From contig NC_077224.1 of the NCBI RefSeq assembly GCF_024763615.1, forward strand, positions 16,895,078 to 16,959,077: 64,000 nt of DNA, in the 5' to 3' direction. Under the pieces are notes generated by a model. That model was not told the origin of the DNA and searched no databases. It was given only the letters and a program-made list of their open reading frames with translations. Below are positions 44,823 through 56,267 of this stretch, piece by piece; within the stretch, counting starts at the first letter, position 1; each line of letters starts with the position of its first letter. The position numbers were made by a program, and so were the translations under genes. The stretch comes from Phlebotomus papatasi (lineage: Eukaryota; Arthropoda; Insecta; Diptera; Psychodidae).

Positions 44823-47800
44823 TTGATTTTAGAGTATCATGGTTTTGATTTTAGAGTATTGTGGTTTTGACTTTAGAGTATTGTGGTTTTGATTTTAGAA
44901 ACTTATGGGTTTGATTTTAGAAACTTATGGGTTTGATTTTAGAGTATTGTAGTTTTGATTTTAGAAACTTATGGGTTTGATTTTAGAGTATCATGGTTTT
45001 GATTTTAGAAACTTATGGGTTTGATTTTAGAAACTTATGGGTTTGATTTTAGAAACTTATGGGTTTGATTTTAGAAACTTATGGTTTTGATTTTAGAGTA
45101 TTGTGGTTTTAATTTTAGAGTATTGTGGTTTTGATTTTAGAGTATTGTGGTTTTGATTTTAGAAACTTATGGTTTTGATTTTAGAGTATTGTGGTTTTAA
45201 TTTTAGAAACTTATGGGTTTGATTTTAGAAACTTATGGTTTTGATTTTAGAGTATTGTGGTTTTGATTTTAGAAACTTATGGGTTTGATTTTAGAAACTT
45301 ATGGTTTTGATTTTAGAAACTTATGGGTTTGATTTTAGAAACTTATGGTTTTGATTTTAGAGTACCATGGTTTTGATTTTAGAGTACCATGGTTTTGATT
45401 TTGGAGTGTTTGCTGTGTTGATTGTCGAGTTTTGCTGGTTCTGAAAGTAGAGTATTCTGAGGTTTTGAATCAAGGCAATTTGAGGTTTTTTTTGTGAATG
45501 TTATATATTTCATTCTTTACCTTTTTCCACGTGATGCATATGATGCGCGCGTATTCACTTCCATGAAACTCTCATATGCATCTTTCATTTCAATTTTCTA
45601 TATGAACTTTGCCAATCGGAATTTACCTCCACTGAAGTATGTTGCTTAATCTGAAATATTTAAGAGTATAATGGTTTTGATTTTAGAGTATCAAGGCTTA
45701 GAACCTCTCATAGTCTGTCTTATTTCGATATTTTATATAAACTTTTCCAATCGGAATTCATCTCCACTGAAGTATGTTGCTTAATCTGAAATATTTAAGA
45801 CTAATATGGTTTTGATTTTAGAGTATTATTGTCTTGCTTTTAGAGTACTTTGGTTTTGATGTTGGTCTATTGTGGTTTTGAATTCTTTTAGAGTATTGGG
45901 GATTTGATTTTAGACTATTGTGGTGATGATTCTACAGCATTGTGGTTTTGATTTTAGAGTATCGTGGTTTTGATTTTAGAGCATTGTGGTTTTGATTTTA
46001 GAGTACCATGGTTTTGATTTTAGAGTACCATGGTTTTGATTTTAGAGTATCATGGTTTTGATTTTAGAGTATCATGGTTTTGCTTTTAGAAACTTATGGT
46101 TTTAATTTTAGAAACTTATGGGTTTGATTTTAGAAACTTATGGTTTTGATTTTAGAGTATTGTGGTTTTGATTTTAGAGTATCGTGGTTTTGATTTTAGA
46201 GTAACATGGTTTTGATTTTAGAGTACCATGGTTTTGATTTTAGAGTATCATGGTTTTGATTTTAGAAACTTATGGGTTTGATTTTAGAAACTTATGGTTT
46301 TGATTTTAGAGTATTGCGGTTTTGATTTTAGAGTATCGTGGTTTTGATTTTAGAGCATTGTGGTTTTGATTTTAGAGTATCATGGTTTTGATTTCAGAGT
46401 ATCGTGGTTTTGATTTTAGAGTATCGTGGTTTTGATTTTAGAGTACCATGGTTTTGATTTTAGAGTACCATGGTTTTGATTTTAGAGTATCATGGTTTTG
46501 CTTTTAGAAACTTATGGTTTTAATTTTAGAAACTTATGGGTTTGATTTTAGAAACTTATGGTTTTGATTTTAGAAACTTATGGTTTTGATTTTAGAAACT
46601 TATGGGTTTGATTTTAGAGTAACATGGTTTTAATTTTAGAGTACCATGGTTTTGATTTTAGAGTATCATGGTTTTGATTTTAGAGACTTATGGGTTTGAT
46701 TTTAGAAACTTATGGTTTTGATTTTAGAGTATTGCGGTTTTGATTTTAGAGTATTGTGGTTTTGATTTTAGAAACTTATGGTTTTGATTCTAGAGTATTG
46801 TGGTTTTGATTTTAGAGTATCGTGGTTTTGATTTTAGAAACTTATGGATTTGATTTTAGAGTATTGTGGTTTTGATTTTAGAGTATCGTGGTTTTGATTT
46901 TAGAATATTGTGGTTTTGATTTTAGAAACTTATGGTTTTGATTTTAGAAATTTATGGGTTTGATTTTAGAAACTTATGGTTTTGATTTTAGAGTATTGTG
47001 GTTTTGATTTTAGAAACTTATGGGTTTGATTTTAGAAACTTATGGGTTTGATTTTAGAAACTTATGGTTTTGATTTTAGAGTATTGTGGTTTTGATTTTA
47101 GAGTATCGTGGTTTTGATTTTAGAAACTTATGGGTTTGATTTTAGAAACTTATGGTTTTGATTTTAGAGTATTGTGGTTTTGATTTTAGAAACTTATGGG
47201 TTTGATTTTAGAAACTTATGGGTTTGATTTTAGAAACTTATGGTTTTGATTTTAGAGTATTGTGGTTTTGATTTTAGAGTATCGTGGTTTTGATTTTAGA
47301 AACTTATGGGTTTGATTTTAGAAACTTATGGTTTTGATTTTAGAGTATTGTGGTTTTGATTTTAGAAACTTATGGGTTTGATTTTAGAAACTTATGGGTT
47401 TGATTTTAGAAACTTATGGTTTTGATTTTAGAGTATTGTGGTTTTGATTTTAGAGTATTGTGGTTTTGATTTTAGAAACTTATGGGTTTGATTTTAGAAA
47501 CTTATGGTTTTGATTTTAGAGTATTGTGGTTTTGATTTTAGAGTATCGTGGTTTTGATTTTAGAGTATTGTGGTTTTGATTTTAGAAACTTATGGTTTTG
47601 ATTTTAGAAATTTATGGGTTTGATTTTAGAGTATCGTGGTTTTGATTTTAGAAACTTATGGGTTTGATTTTAGAGTATTGCGGTTTTGATTTTAGAAACT
47701 TATGGTTTTGATTTTAGAGTATCGTGGTTTTGATTTTAGAGTATTGTGGTTTTGATTTTAGAAACTTATGGTTTTGATTTTAGAGTATTGTGGTTTTGAT

Positions 47801-48283
47801 TTTAGAGTATTGTGGTTTTGATTTTAGAAACTTATGGGTTTGATTTTAGAAACTTATGGTTTTGATTTTAGAGTATTGTGGTTTTGATTTTAGAGTATCG
47901 TGGTTTTGATTTTAGAATATTGTGGTTTTGATTTTAGAAACTTATGGGTTTGATTTTAGAGTATTGTGGTTTTGATTTTAGAAACTTATGGGTTTGATTT
48001 TAGAAACTTATGGTTTTGATTTTAGGAACTTATGGTTTTGATTTTAGAAACTTATGGTTTTGATTTTAGAGTATCGCGGTTTTGATTTTAGAGTGTCATG
48101 GTTTTGATTTTAGAAACTTATGGTTTTGATTTTAGAGTATTGTGGTTTTGATTTTAGAGTACCATGGTTTTGATTTTAGAGTGTCATGGTTTTGATTTTA
48201 GAAACTTATGGTTTTGATTTTAGAGTATTGTGGTTTTGATTTTAGAGTACCATGGTTTTGATTTTAGAGTATCATGATTTTGA
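44823..48283 (+). repeat. Left arm: 22-bp tandem array
   Basis: The arm holds about 140 monomers by span. Four main variants differ at the middle: AGTATTGTGG, AGTATCGTGG, AGTACCATGG or AGTATCATGG, and AAACTTATGG(G). Near 47101, 47277 and 47453 an 8-monomer (176-bp) order of variants repeats, so there is higher-order structure. A non-satellite interruption at about 45410-45810 contains a segment (CTCCACTGAAGTATGTTGCT, TAATCTGAAATATTTAAGA) that is itself duplicated at 45628 and 45763. Confidence 0.92.
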
Positions 48284-48298
48284 TTTTAGAGTTTAAAG

Positions 48299-49800
48299 TC
48301 AAAACCATGATACTCTAAAATCAAAACCATAAGTTTCTAAAATCAAACCCATAAGTTTCTAAAATCAAAACCACAATACTCTAAAATTAAAACCACAATA
48401 CTCTAAAATCAAACCCATGAGTTTCTAAAATCAAAACCACAATACTCTAAAATCAAAACCACAATACTCTAAAATCAAACCCATAAGTTTCTAAAATCAA
48501 AACCACAATACTCTAAAATTAAAACCACAATACTCTAAAATCAAAACCATGATACTCTAAAATCAAAACCATAAGTTTCTAAAATCAAACCCATAAGTTC
48601 CTAAAATCAAAACCACAATACTCTAAAATTAAAACCACAATACTCTAAAATCAAACCCATAAGTTTCTAAAATCAAAACCACAATACTCTAAAATCAAAC
48701 CCATAAGTTTCTAAAATCAAAACCATGATACTCTAAAATCAAAACCATAAGTTTCTAAAATCAAACCCATAAGTTTCTAAAATCAAAACCATAAGTTTCT
48801 AAAATCAAAACCACAATACTCTGAAATCAAAACCACAATACTCTAAAATTAAAACCACAATACTCTAAAATCAAAACCATAAGTTTCTAAAATCAAAACC
48901 ACAATACTCTAAAATTAAAACCACAATACTCTAAAATCAAAACCATGATACTCTAAAATCAAAACCATGGGTTTCTAAAATCAAACCCATAAGTTTCTAA
49001 AATCAAAACCATGATACTCTAAAATCAAAACCACAATACTCTAAAATTAAAACCACAATACTCTAAAATCAAACCCATAAGTTTCTAAAATCAAAACCAC
49101 AATACTCTAAAATCAAACCCATAAGTCTCTAAAATCAAAACCATGATACTCTAAAATCAAAACCATAAGTTTCTAAAATCAAACCCATAAGTTTCTAAAA
49201 TCAAAACCATAAGTTTCTAAAATCAAAACCATAAGTTTCTAAAATCAAACCCATAAGTTTCTAAAATCATTACCACAATACTCTAAAATCAAAACCACAA
49301 TACTCTAAAATCAAAACCACAATACTCTAAAATTAAAACCACAATACTCTAAAATCAAAACCATGAGTTTCTAAAATCAAACCCATAAGTTTCTAAAATC
49401 AAACCCATAAGTTTCTAAAATCAAACCCATAAGTTTCTAAAATCAAAACCATAAGTTTGTAAAATCAAAACCATAAGTTTGTAAAATCAAACCCATAAGT
49501 TTCTAAAATCAAAACCACAATACTCTGAAATCAAAACCACAATACTCTAAAATTAAAACCACAATACTCTAAAATCAAAACCATGGGTTTCTAAAATCAA
49601 ACCCATAAGTTTCTAAAATCAAACCCATAAGTTTCTAAAATCAAACCCATAAGTTTCTAAAATCAAAACCATAAGTTCCTAAAATCAAAACAACAATACT
49701 CTACAATTAAGACCACAATACTCTAAAATCAAAACCACAATACTCTAAAATCAAAGCCATGATACTCTAAAATCAAAGCCATGATACTCTAGAATCAAGA
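48299..49800 (-). repeat. Right arm: 22-bp tandem array in inverse orientation
   Basis: The arm holds about 68 monomers by span, reading AAACCACAATACTCTAAAAT(C) and AAACCCATAAGTTTCTAAAA(TC), the inverse of the left arm. The junction with the left arm is a 15-nt spacer (48284-48298, containing TTTAAA). The variant mix differs from the left arm: AAATTAAAACCACAATACTC, with a T-to-A change, is common here. Monomers decay past 49800 towards the right TIR. Confidence 0.92.
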
Positions 49801-50164
49801 CCATAATAGTTTAATAGAATTCAAAACTACTATACTCTTATTTTGAAACCATGATTTCGCTAAAATCAAAACCACAATAGTCTTAACTCGAATCCTCTAT
49901 ACTCTAAAATCAAAACAATGACCTTCTAACTTTAAAACTTCTGTATGCTCTATCAGTGTTCGAAACTGCGATTCGCTAAATTCAAACCCACTGTTCTCCT
50001 ATTATTAAGCACAATTTATTCTATTTTTTAAACTATCATACTCTTTTAGAGAAATTCAAGCGCAAAATATCTCAATTATAGGGGAAAATAGTTTGAAATT
50101 CTTGTACTCTTGATTCAAAACCACGTTTCTTAATTTTTTCTAACTCAAAATTTTTCTCTGTGTA

Positions 50165-50430
50165 GTTTTCACAGTGCACAGGCTTCCGATTGCCTTGTAG
50201 TGGGCAATACTATACTAAATTTAAAGAATAGCCCCAAAATAGCAAAATCTCAAAATCTCAAAAGGAATTCATAGAAAATTGATAAACATAGACTTTTTAC
50301 ACATAATCAATAAATTTTAAAATATTTCATTAAATTTGCGCACAGAAATACATTTTCTATGTTTTTTCTACTGCATGTTATTTTTAATGTATAAAGTGGG
50401 TACTTTTTTAATTGAACAGTCCTAACTGTA
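50165..50430. other. AT-rich flank of the giant element
   Basis: The stretch contains TTCTATGTTTTTTC, a motif that recurs on both sides of the giant element between 44.2 and 51.5 kb. Nothing else was recognised. Confidence 0.4.
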
Positions 50431-50582
50431 GGGGAATGTGGGGCTATTTTGGGCTGAAGAGCTACATTGATATACTATTTTTTCGCACATTAAATCACAA
50501 TAAAGTCCAATTTCCTGTAGAAATATGCGAAAAAATCCTATGTCAATGTAGCCCCACAGTTCAAAGGAGCCCTACCTCCCCC
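50431..50582. mobile_element. GGGGAATGTGGGGC MITE-like hairpin, TA target
   Basis: The left end GGGGAATGTGGGGCTA and right part TAGCCCCACA...CTCCCCC are imperfect inverses. TTTTTTCGCACATTA and ATGCGAAAAAATCC form an inner pair. TA flanks both ends (50429-50430, 50583-50584). At 152 bp it is the shortest of the GGGG group. The right terminus has a ~17-bp insertion relative to the left. Confidence 0.65.
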
Positions 50583-50584
50583 TA

Positions 50585-53102
50585 GCTATTAAGGGAGTTT
50601 GCTATTTCAGTAAGTTTGTTAAGTAATAATATGCATCATTGTAGTAAGAGACCCAGTGTGAAAAACATAGTCTAAAAATACTAATTTCAACTACGCCATA
50701 CAATTAGTGGAAACACTAAAATCGTCTAGACCAAACTATTTTCATTATTATAAGTTTATGAAAATTCTATGATTATATTTTCTTGATTTTCAAGCGAATT
50801 TACCTCATAATACCAAGAAAAAACGAAAAAAAATAGAAGAACGATAAAGATTTTGATGAGAATGATGATAAAAATTTAGCAATCAATATGGTTCTGCTTT
50901 CAAATTCACACCATAGAATTTTTATGTAAACAGAAAAATCCAATGAATAATGTAAAGCAATATAAACTTAAGAAAATATATTAGAATTCCTGAAAATATG
51001 GAAATATCAAGTCAGTCTTTGAAAATTATTTTCTATGTTTTTTTTTAGTAGACTCCATTCAATGTTAATTATGCCTATCATTTTCTGTAAGTATTTATTA
51101 TACATAGGGCATAATTCCAAAATCCTATTATAATTCTATGATTGTATTTTCATAATATCCTAGCTTTATAATTGCGAATTTATCGTTCAATATACTCCTG
51201 CTTTTAAATTTAGTACATAGAATTTTTATATACACAGAAGTCGTGTACAAAAAAATTCAAAGGATTATTTTAAAAAGAAATATAGCCTATTAAAATGAAT
51301 AAGAAATTATAGAAAACATTGAAATATTACGTAGTATTCTTCAAGATTAATTTTCTATGTTTCTTGTACAATCTTTTCAATTTCTATCATGCCTGACATT
51401 TTTTTGTAAATATTACTAAAGATTGTTTGACACAAAATTTTCTAGAGACATAATTCTATCATTTCGATGATTTATCTATAAACATAGAAAAACATAGAAT
51501 TTTTTGATTTTTGACCCAAAAAATGCAGTATTGTTGTAAGTGCATCAGGCGCATTTCTCCGTGAATTTCATATCTAAATTTCTAGGGTGATCATGTAAGT
51601 AGGTCTCCCTATCATTCTCAATCCAAAGGTGAAACGCCTTGAAACGCCCGCATACAAGTTATGCAGGGTAGGAAAAAAGATGAAATAGAGTGAGAGAAAC
51701 CCAATTGTGATGGACATTTATTGTTAAACCTAAATCAGGATGAAGATGTTGACATGAACACACACACACACATGCATACATACATCTAACTAACATTACG
51801 ATAGTACAGTGGGTGATTTGAATGGTAATGCGGAAGAGATTGGATTTCTTATGCAAAATTTCAACCCTCTAGGTACACATCATTGGTATATGAGCTTTTA
51901 ATATGTGCACATACCGGTTCCACCCTCACCCCTAAAACATAGTCCAACATTCTCAATTATTGCACCCATAAATGTATTGTGCACGCTGAATACATAATTT
52001 CTATTTCAATATTATGGACAGGAAGTTCTTCCTACATCCACCCAATCGTATCACTAACTTCCTCATGGTACTAAATCCACCCCCACCTGCCAGAGACATG
52101 AGGTAAATTATGTTAACAATCTAAAGTTTTCGACACGCAATATTTTATTGATATTGCACCAATTTAGTTGAAAAAGAGACCCAAATAAAAAAAGTAAAAC
52201 AGAAAAATTCCCATATACGCCAATTATACACTGAATTGCCTTTCTTTCTATTTTCCCCGGATTGTTACCATTCACAACCACCCCTAAAGTGCAATAAAAA
52301 GAAAAATGAAAAGGAGAAAACCCAGGAAATAAAATATGAGAAAATTGTTCTTTTTTCTGCCAAATTTGTCATCATGTTGAATTTCATCAAGTGTGATTTT
52401 ATTGACAAATTAAATCTACAAGAAAAATATCGAATGTTATTACTCATCTCACACCCCTTACAGTAACACATTTCATGCATATCTTTCAATTAAAATTTCT
52501 GCGATAAAATATGAAATTGTTACCACAAGGGAGAACATTTTCGTGAAGCACATTTTTACGAGTTCTGTGGTAACACAGAGGGTGCATATAAATTTCCATT
52601 TTTTTCTCGCTATTCGCTCTCTTGTATATATGGACGAGATGAAAAACAGAATGAAAATGCCCAAGAAGATGGAGAGGGAAAAGCATATTTTTAACAAATT
52701 ACACGTGAGAATAGACAAATCCCACAAGGAAGATTCCTGCTAATCGAATAGTGGTGTAAGTTGGATAAATTCATCCCTTATGAATTCATCTTATACGCCT
52801 TGGATATTTCATGTCTGGTTTATGTGATATAAAAAAAATAAGCTTCTAGATGGAATTACAGCGATTTTGTAAATGAATCATGTTTAAAAAGTAACTGACA
52901 AGAGTTCAAATATTCAGCAATCTGACATCTGTCATCTGTTATCTGTCAAATGTTTTTGACAGATTGTCACTTGTCAAATGTTTTTGACAGATTTGATTTT
53001 TTTTCATTTTTATTCATTTTTAAATTGAGTGCTTTCGATTGAAAAGTCTAAAGTTTACAAATTGAGAACAATCTACAGCGCTATCTATTGAGTTTTCATC
53101 TA
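50585..53102. other. AT-rich DNA, then a low-repeat island; no gene
   Basis: Up to about 51540 the sequence has a loosely repeated TTTTCTATGTTT and CATAGAATTTTTAT motif pair, probably old duplicated DNA. From 51600 to 52800 it is a low-repeat island with a CA/TG-rich run at 51754-51785. At 52935-52995 TGTCAAATGTTTTTGACAGA occurs twice in direct tandem. Confidence 0.45.
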
Positions 53103-53346
53103 CAGTAGACTCTCGCTCAATCGGCTCTTTTTCAATCGGGCGAAAAATTTTGTTGACAATTTTCACGTTTAATTATGAAGCTAATTCGCTCAAATTCGCT
53201 CAAATTCGCTGTAGTTCTTCCTATTTTATCGTGATTCTTTATAATTGAGCGCTTTTTGTGAAATTTACAAAGGTTTTGACGCCCAAATCTATCGATAAAC
53301 CGGATGACATTTTGCCCCAAATTCCCAATTGAGAGAGAGTCTACTA
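53103..53346 (+). mobile_element. Pogo-like MITE CAGTAGACTCTC, copy 1, TA target
   Basis: The left end CAGTAGACTCTCGCTCAATC and the inverse of the right end TAGTAGACTCTCTCTCAATT are TIRs, flanked by TA (53101-53102, 53347-53348). It is 244 bp long. Known: CAGT ends with TA duplications are typical of pogo/Tigger-type elements. An inverted sister copy is at 55392-55626. The interior has a short direct repeat, CTCAAATTCG. Confidence 0.85.
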
Positions 53347-53348
53347 TA

Positions 53349-55391
53349 AATGGGGTTTTCCAGTGCTAAATGAATATTTCAAGGAAAATAATTAAAGTGG
53401 AAATATTTAAATGAATAAAAAATCAAGTTTTTTTTAATATAAGCATTTAAGAAATTGGGAAAAGTGAAAGCTGGTTTTGGGTATTGTCAAGTGAATCCGT
53501 GTAAGGTAAAATAAATAAGAAAAGAATGAAAAAAAGAAATCTGAAGCGTTGTATTTGGAATAATAAAGTTGGATCGGTTCTAACAGTTGCTAGATTTTGA
53601 CAGATGTCATACTTTTGACAGAATTTTAAAATTAAACGGCTATAACCGTCAAATGGAAAGAAAAACAGATTCTTCATAGAATTATCAGACATTTCTATAC
53701 CTTTGATTGTAACTTAATGAGGAACCAAATCGATTCGACAGATCGAGAGCTAAGACCGCTTTAGTCTCGAAAAGTGTCGGATTCTCTTTTGCCTATATTA
53801 CGGGGCGCAATTACAATTTGCACTTGAAATTATTTCAGTATTCTTTGTTTTTTTCTTCAATTTTTGTGCACCAGCTAATATTCATTTAAAAAAAAAATCC
53901 AGCACCACATGCTGTTAATGTATATGATTCAATAAACTCTCATTAAATTGCACTGGCTTTTGAAAGTTTAAAGTGAGGGTGGTGGTTGTTTCTGAGCCAC
54001 AAACAGTGTTAGACAACATAGAAAATATGGTAAGCCAATTATTCGGAAGTGGGTTGAATTTAATTGAAAATATATTTATTGGAGAGATAACCCGGATTAT
54101 TGGACAAAAATATTCCATTTTGCACATGTGCACCAAAAAAAAGAGACTATAGCAAGAAGTAGTATTAATTACTATATAAAACAATATACAAATGCACGCA
54201 TAAATTCCGGAAAGTTTATCTAATTATCATGTATATTGAGTTGTTCAATTGAGATCCAACAAGATTTTTTTCTCCATGGCAAAATTGCGGACCATTGTAT
54301 AATTAACATATTATTACATTATTAACGCATACATTGTATTCCCTCAAAGTTCTTGTATGTGCATATAATTTCATGCTCCAGATAAATCCACCACACCGAC
54401 ATATTATATCGGATGAGAGTGTTTTATGACTTGAAAATTGAGTTACAGAGATTTCTTTTTTTTCCATCCTCATCTTTCGTATCCTGCATATCTTATCTAC
54501 TATAATTGCATTTTTTGCATTTTAAAAGAAATGTTCTTTTTCTGGTTACAGCTAACCAACAAACGATAATTAAATCGTCATTTTTATTGTTCAATCATTG
54601 ACAGGGTAGGAATATTCATGATGCATAATGCACTTATATTTTGGAAGTTTAAAATTTCTATTTAATTCCTTCAGAAATCGTAAGATTTTAGAACAATTAC
54701 GTCACTATGTGTAACTATAACGTAACGATTTCGTACGTCTATCCGGTATGAGCTTAGGAGGACAAACGATTAGGGATAGGAACTTGTAGGCTTTAGCAGG
54801 TCGCTTTGCAAGAAAACTAAAATATTTATGTTAATTCTTTAAAAAGATCAAAATAATACTTCTTTCAGAAAGTATATAAAGCCCTATACCGGTTGATCGT
54901 TCTGATACTTTCCAAGGTTAAATAGATCGTGTTTGTAATTTCACGCTGCGGAAGCCGGTATTAATTCCTCACTCAAAATGAGGTTCCCTGATTGTCACTC
55001 GCAAAACCTTAGTTGCACTCTAAGCTTTTTGACACCTGAAATGCAAGTAAACCCACCTAGCACAAAAAACTTCTACTTATAGACAAATTCTTATGCTTTG
55101 TCTCTCGAAGTATACGCTTAAGTGGTATTCTGCTTGAAAAAATCGAATAGAGAATTATTTGAAAGAATATTTCGGAGTATTGTCCTTGAAAGTGAGTGTT
55201 ACCCCTATGGTTTCAATACTGCATTCTTGTCACTATGGCGTCTGAAACTCAACTGATCTGACTGATCTTAATTCTTGATAAAATGCTTCATTTAATTAAT
55301 TTCCTATGGTTTCCACTCTCGAACTACACGCTTAGGTGTTGATCCCTTTGAAAATATTGAATTAATGAAACTTTGATCGTGGTGTCACATA
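53349..55391. other. Unassigned DNA, no gene
   Basis: Frames of 81-89 codons on the minus strand (53692-, 54184-) have no known motif. No TIR pairs or arrays were seen. The stretch 54950-55340 shares loosely similar segments with 56280-56530 (GAACTATA[AC]GCTTAAGTG and CTGATCTNAACTCNTAACAAA-like), suggesting an old local duplication on either side of the second pogo-like MITE. Confidence 0.4.
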
Positions 55392-55626
55392 CAGTAGCCT
55401 CTCTCTCAATCGGGCATATGGAGCAAAATGTTATCCAAATTATCGATAAACTTACACGTTAAATCCATTGTAAATTCCACAAAAAGCGCTCAATTTTGAA
55501 GAATCACTATAAAATAGGAAGAACTACAGCGAATTTGAGCGAATTAGCTTCATAATTAAATGTGAAAACTCTCAACAAAATTTTTCGCCCGATTGAAAAA
55601 AAAATCGATTGAGGGAGAGTCTACTG
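55392..55626 (-). mobile_element. Pogo-like MITE CAGTAGACTCTC, copy 2, TA target
   Basis: This 235-bp copy lies in inverse orientation to 53103-53346 and is flanked by TA (55390-55391, 55627-55628). On the minus strand it begins CAGTAGACTCTCCCTCAATC and contains TTCGCTCAAATTCGCTGTAG and TTTGTGGAATTTACAATGG-like segments shared with copy 1. The pair, about 2.3 kb apart, could in principle mediate an inversion. Confidence 0.85.
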
Positions 55627-55888
55627 TATAAGATTAATACTAAGATTAAGAGTACGAAAAGATGGAAAGAGAGATATATAGTATGCAAAATTCCAAATGG
55701 AAAAATACATGTTTTTGAAAGAGTGCACTCTAGTGGAGTAATACGATGAGTACGATATTACTGTTCGTATTAATTGCTTTCTGAATCATATTACAGTCAA
55801 TTCGAGCAATTTTCCATGCGTGCCAACTGTGATTCGGTCATTTTCGAGCGATTTTATTGCTACCAACTTTGTACACAGTGCGTAAATG

Positions 55889-55890
55889 CG

Positions 55891-55946
<56 letters not shown>
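55889..55946 (+). repeat. (GA)n microsatellite
   Basis: About 58 bp of GA repeats with one interruption (AGAAGAG near 55905-55911). Frames crossing it translate to Arg-Glu runs (or Ser-Leu runs on the other strand), which explains the short open frames around it. Confidence 0.95.
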
Positions 55947-55948
<2 letters not shown>

Positions 55949-56054
55949 CAAGATAAAACAAATGCTTTCTGTTTTTTTTTGCACATAGCCATGTTTTATG
56001 TAACATAGCCATGAAAGTGTCACTATATAGAACTCTTTATAGAAGATCTGCATA

Positions 56055-56265
56055 GGGGAAAGTGGCCTGCCTTTGAATGCGGCAGCCTTTGAATACTTCA
56101 ATTTTTCTCTTATTTTTCAAAGCTAAAATTCTATTTCGTTAATCGAAGTTAATAGAAAGTAGGTAATAGTACTAACTATAATTCACAAAATAGAATTTTT
56201 TGAGAAATAAGAGGAAAATTAAAACATGCAAAGGCTGCAGCATTCAAATGCAGACCACTTTCCCC
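56055..56265. mobile_element. GGGGAAAGTGG MITE with ~60-bp TIRs, TA target
   Basis: The left end GGGGAAAGTGGCCTGCCTTT and the inverse of the right end GGGGAAAGTGGTCTGCATTT start TIRs that reach AATTTTTCTCTTATTT. TA flanks both ends (56053-56054, 56266-56267). It is 211 bp long and non-coding. The GGGGAAA start links it to the elements at 2198 and 62005. Confidence 0.85.
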
Positions 56266-56267
56266 TA

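Larger units (their letters stand above)
44591..50162. mobile_element. Giant TIR element with inverted arrays of 22-bp monomers, TA target
   Basis: The left end CACAGAGAAAAATT and the right end AATTTTTCTCTGTG are perfect 14-bp inverted copies, flanked by TA (44589-44590, 50163-50164). Total length is 5572 bp. Inside, 22-bp monomers of the form GATTTTAGAGTATTGTGGTT(TT) or GATTTTAGAAACTTATGGGT(TT) fill a left arm (about 44823-48283) and, in inverse orientation, a right arm (48299-about 49800). There are no open frames of note: 22 is not a multiple of 3 and TAG recurs in every monomer. Short non-repetitive segments next to each TIR complete the layout. Known: TA duplications and short TIRs fit Tc1/mariner-type transposition. 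An element built almost wholly of inverted satellite arrays resembles Drosophila FB elements in layout only. Confidence 0.9.

Noticed and set aside
48260..48322. Assembly artefact at the palindrome centre
   Set aside because: Not excluded. But the variant mix differs between arms (for example AAATTAAAACC is common only on the right), so the right arm is not a simple mirror of the left. Spanning long reads would settle it.
44823..49800. CRISPR array
   Set aside because: The 22-bp units follow each other directly with no unique spacers, polarity inverts in the middle, and the context is eukaryotic transposon DNA.
55838..56101. Arg-Glu or Ser-Leu repeat proteins around 55.9 kb
   Set aside because: These are translations of the (GA)n microsatellite in several frames on both strands.
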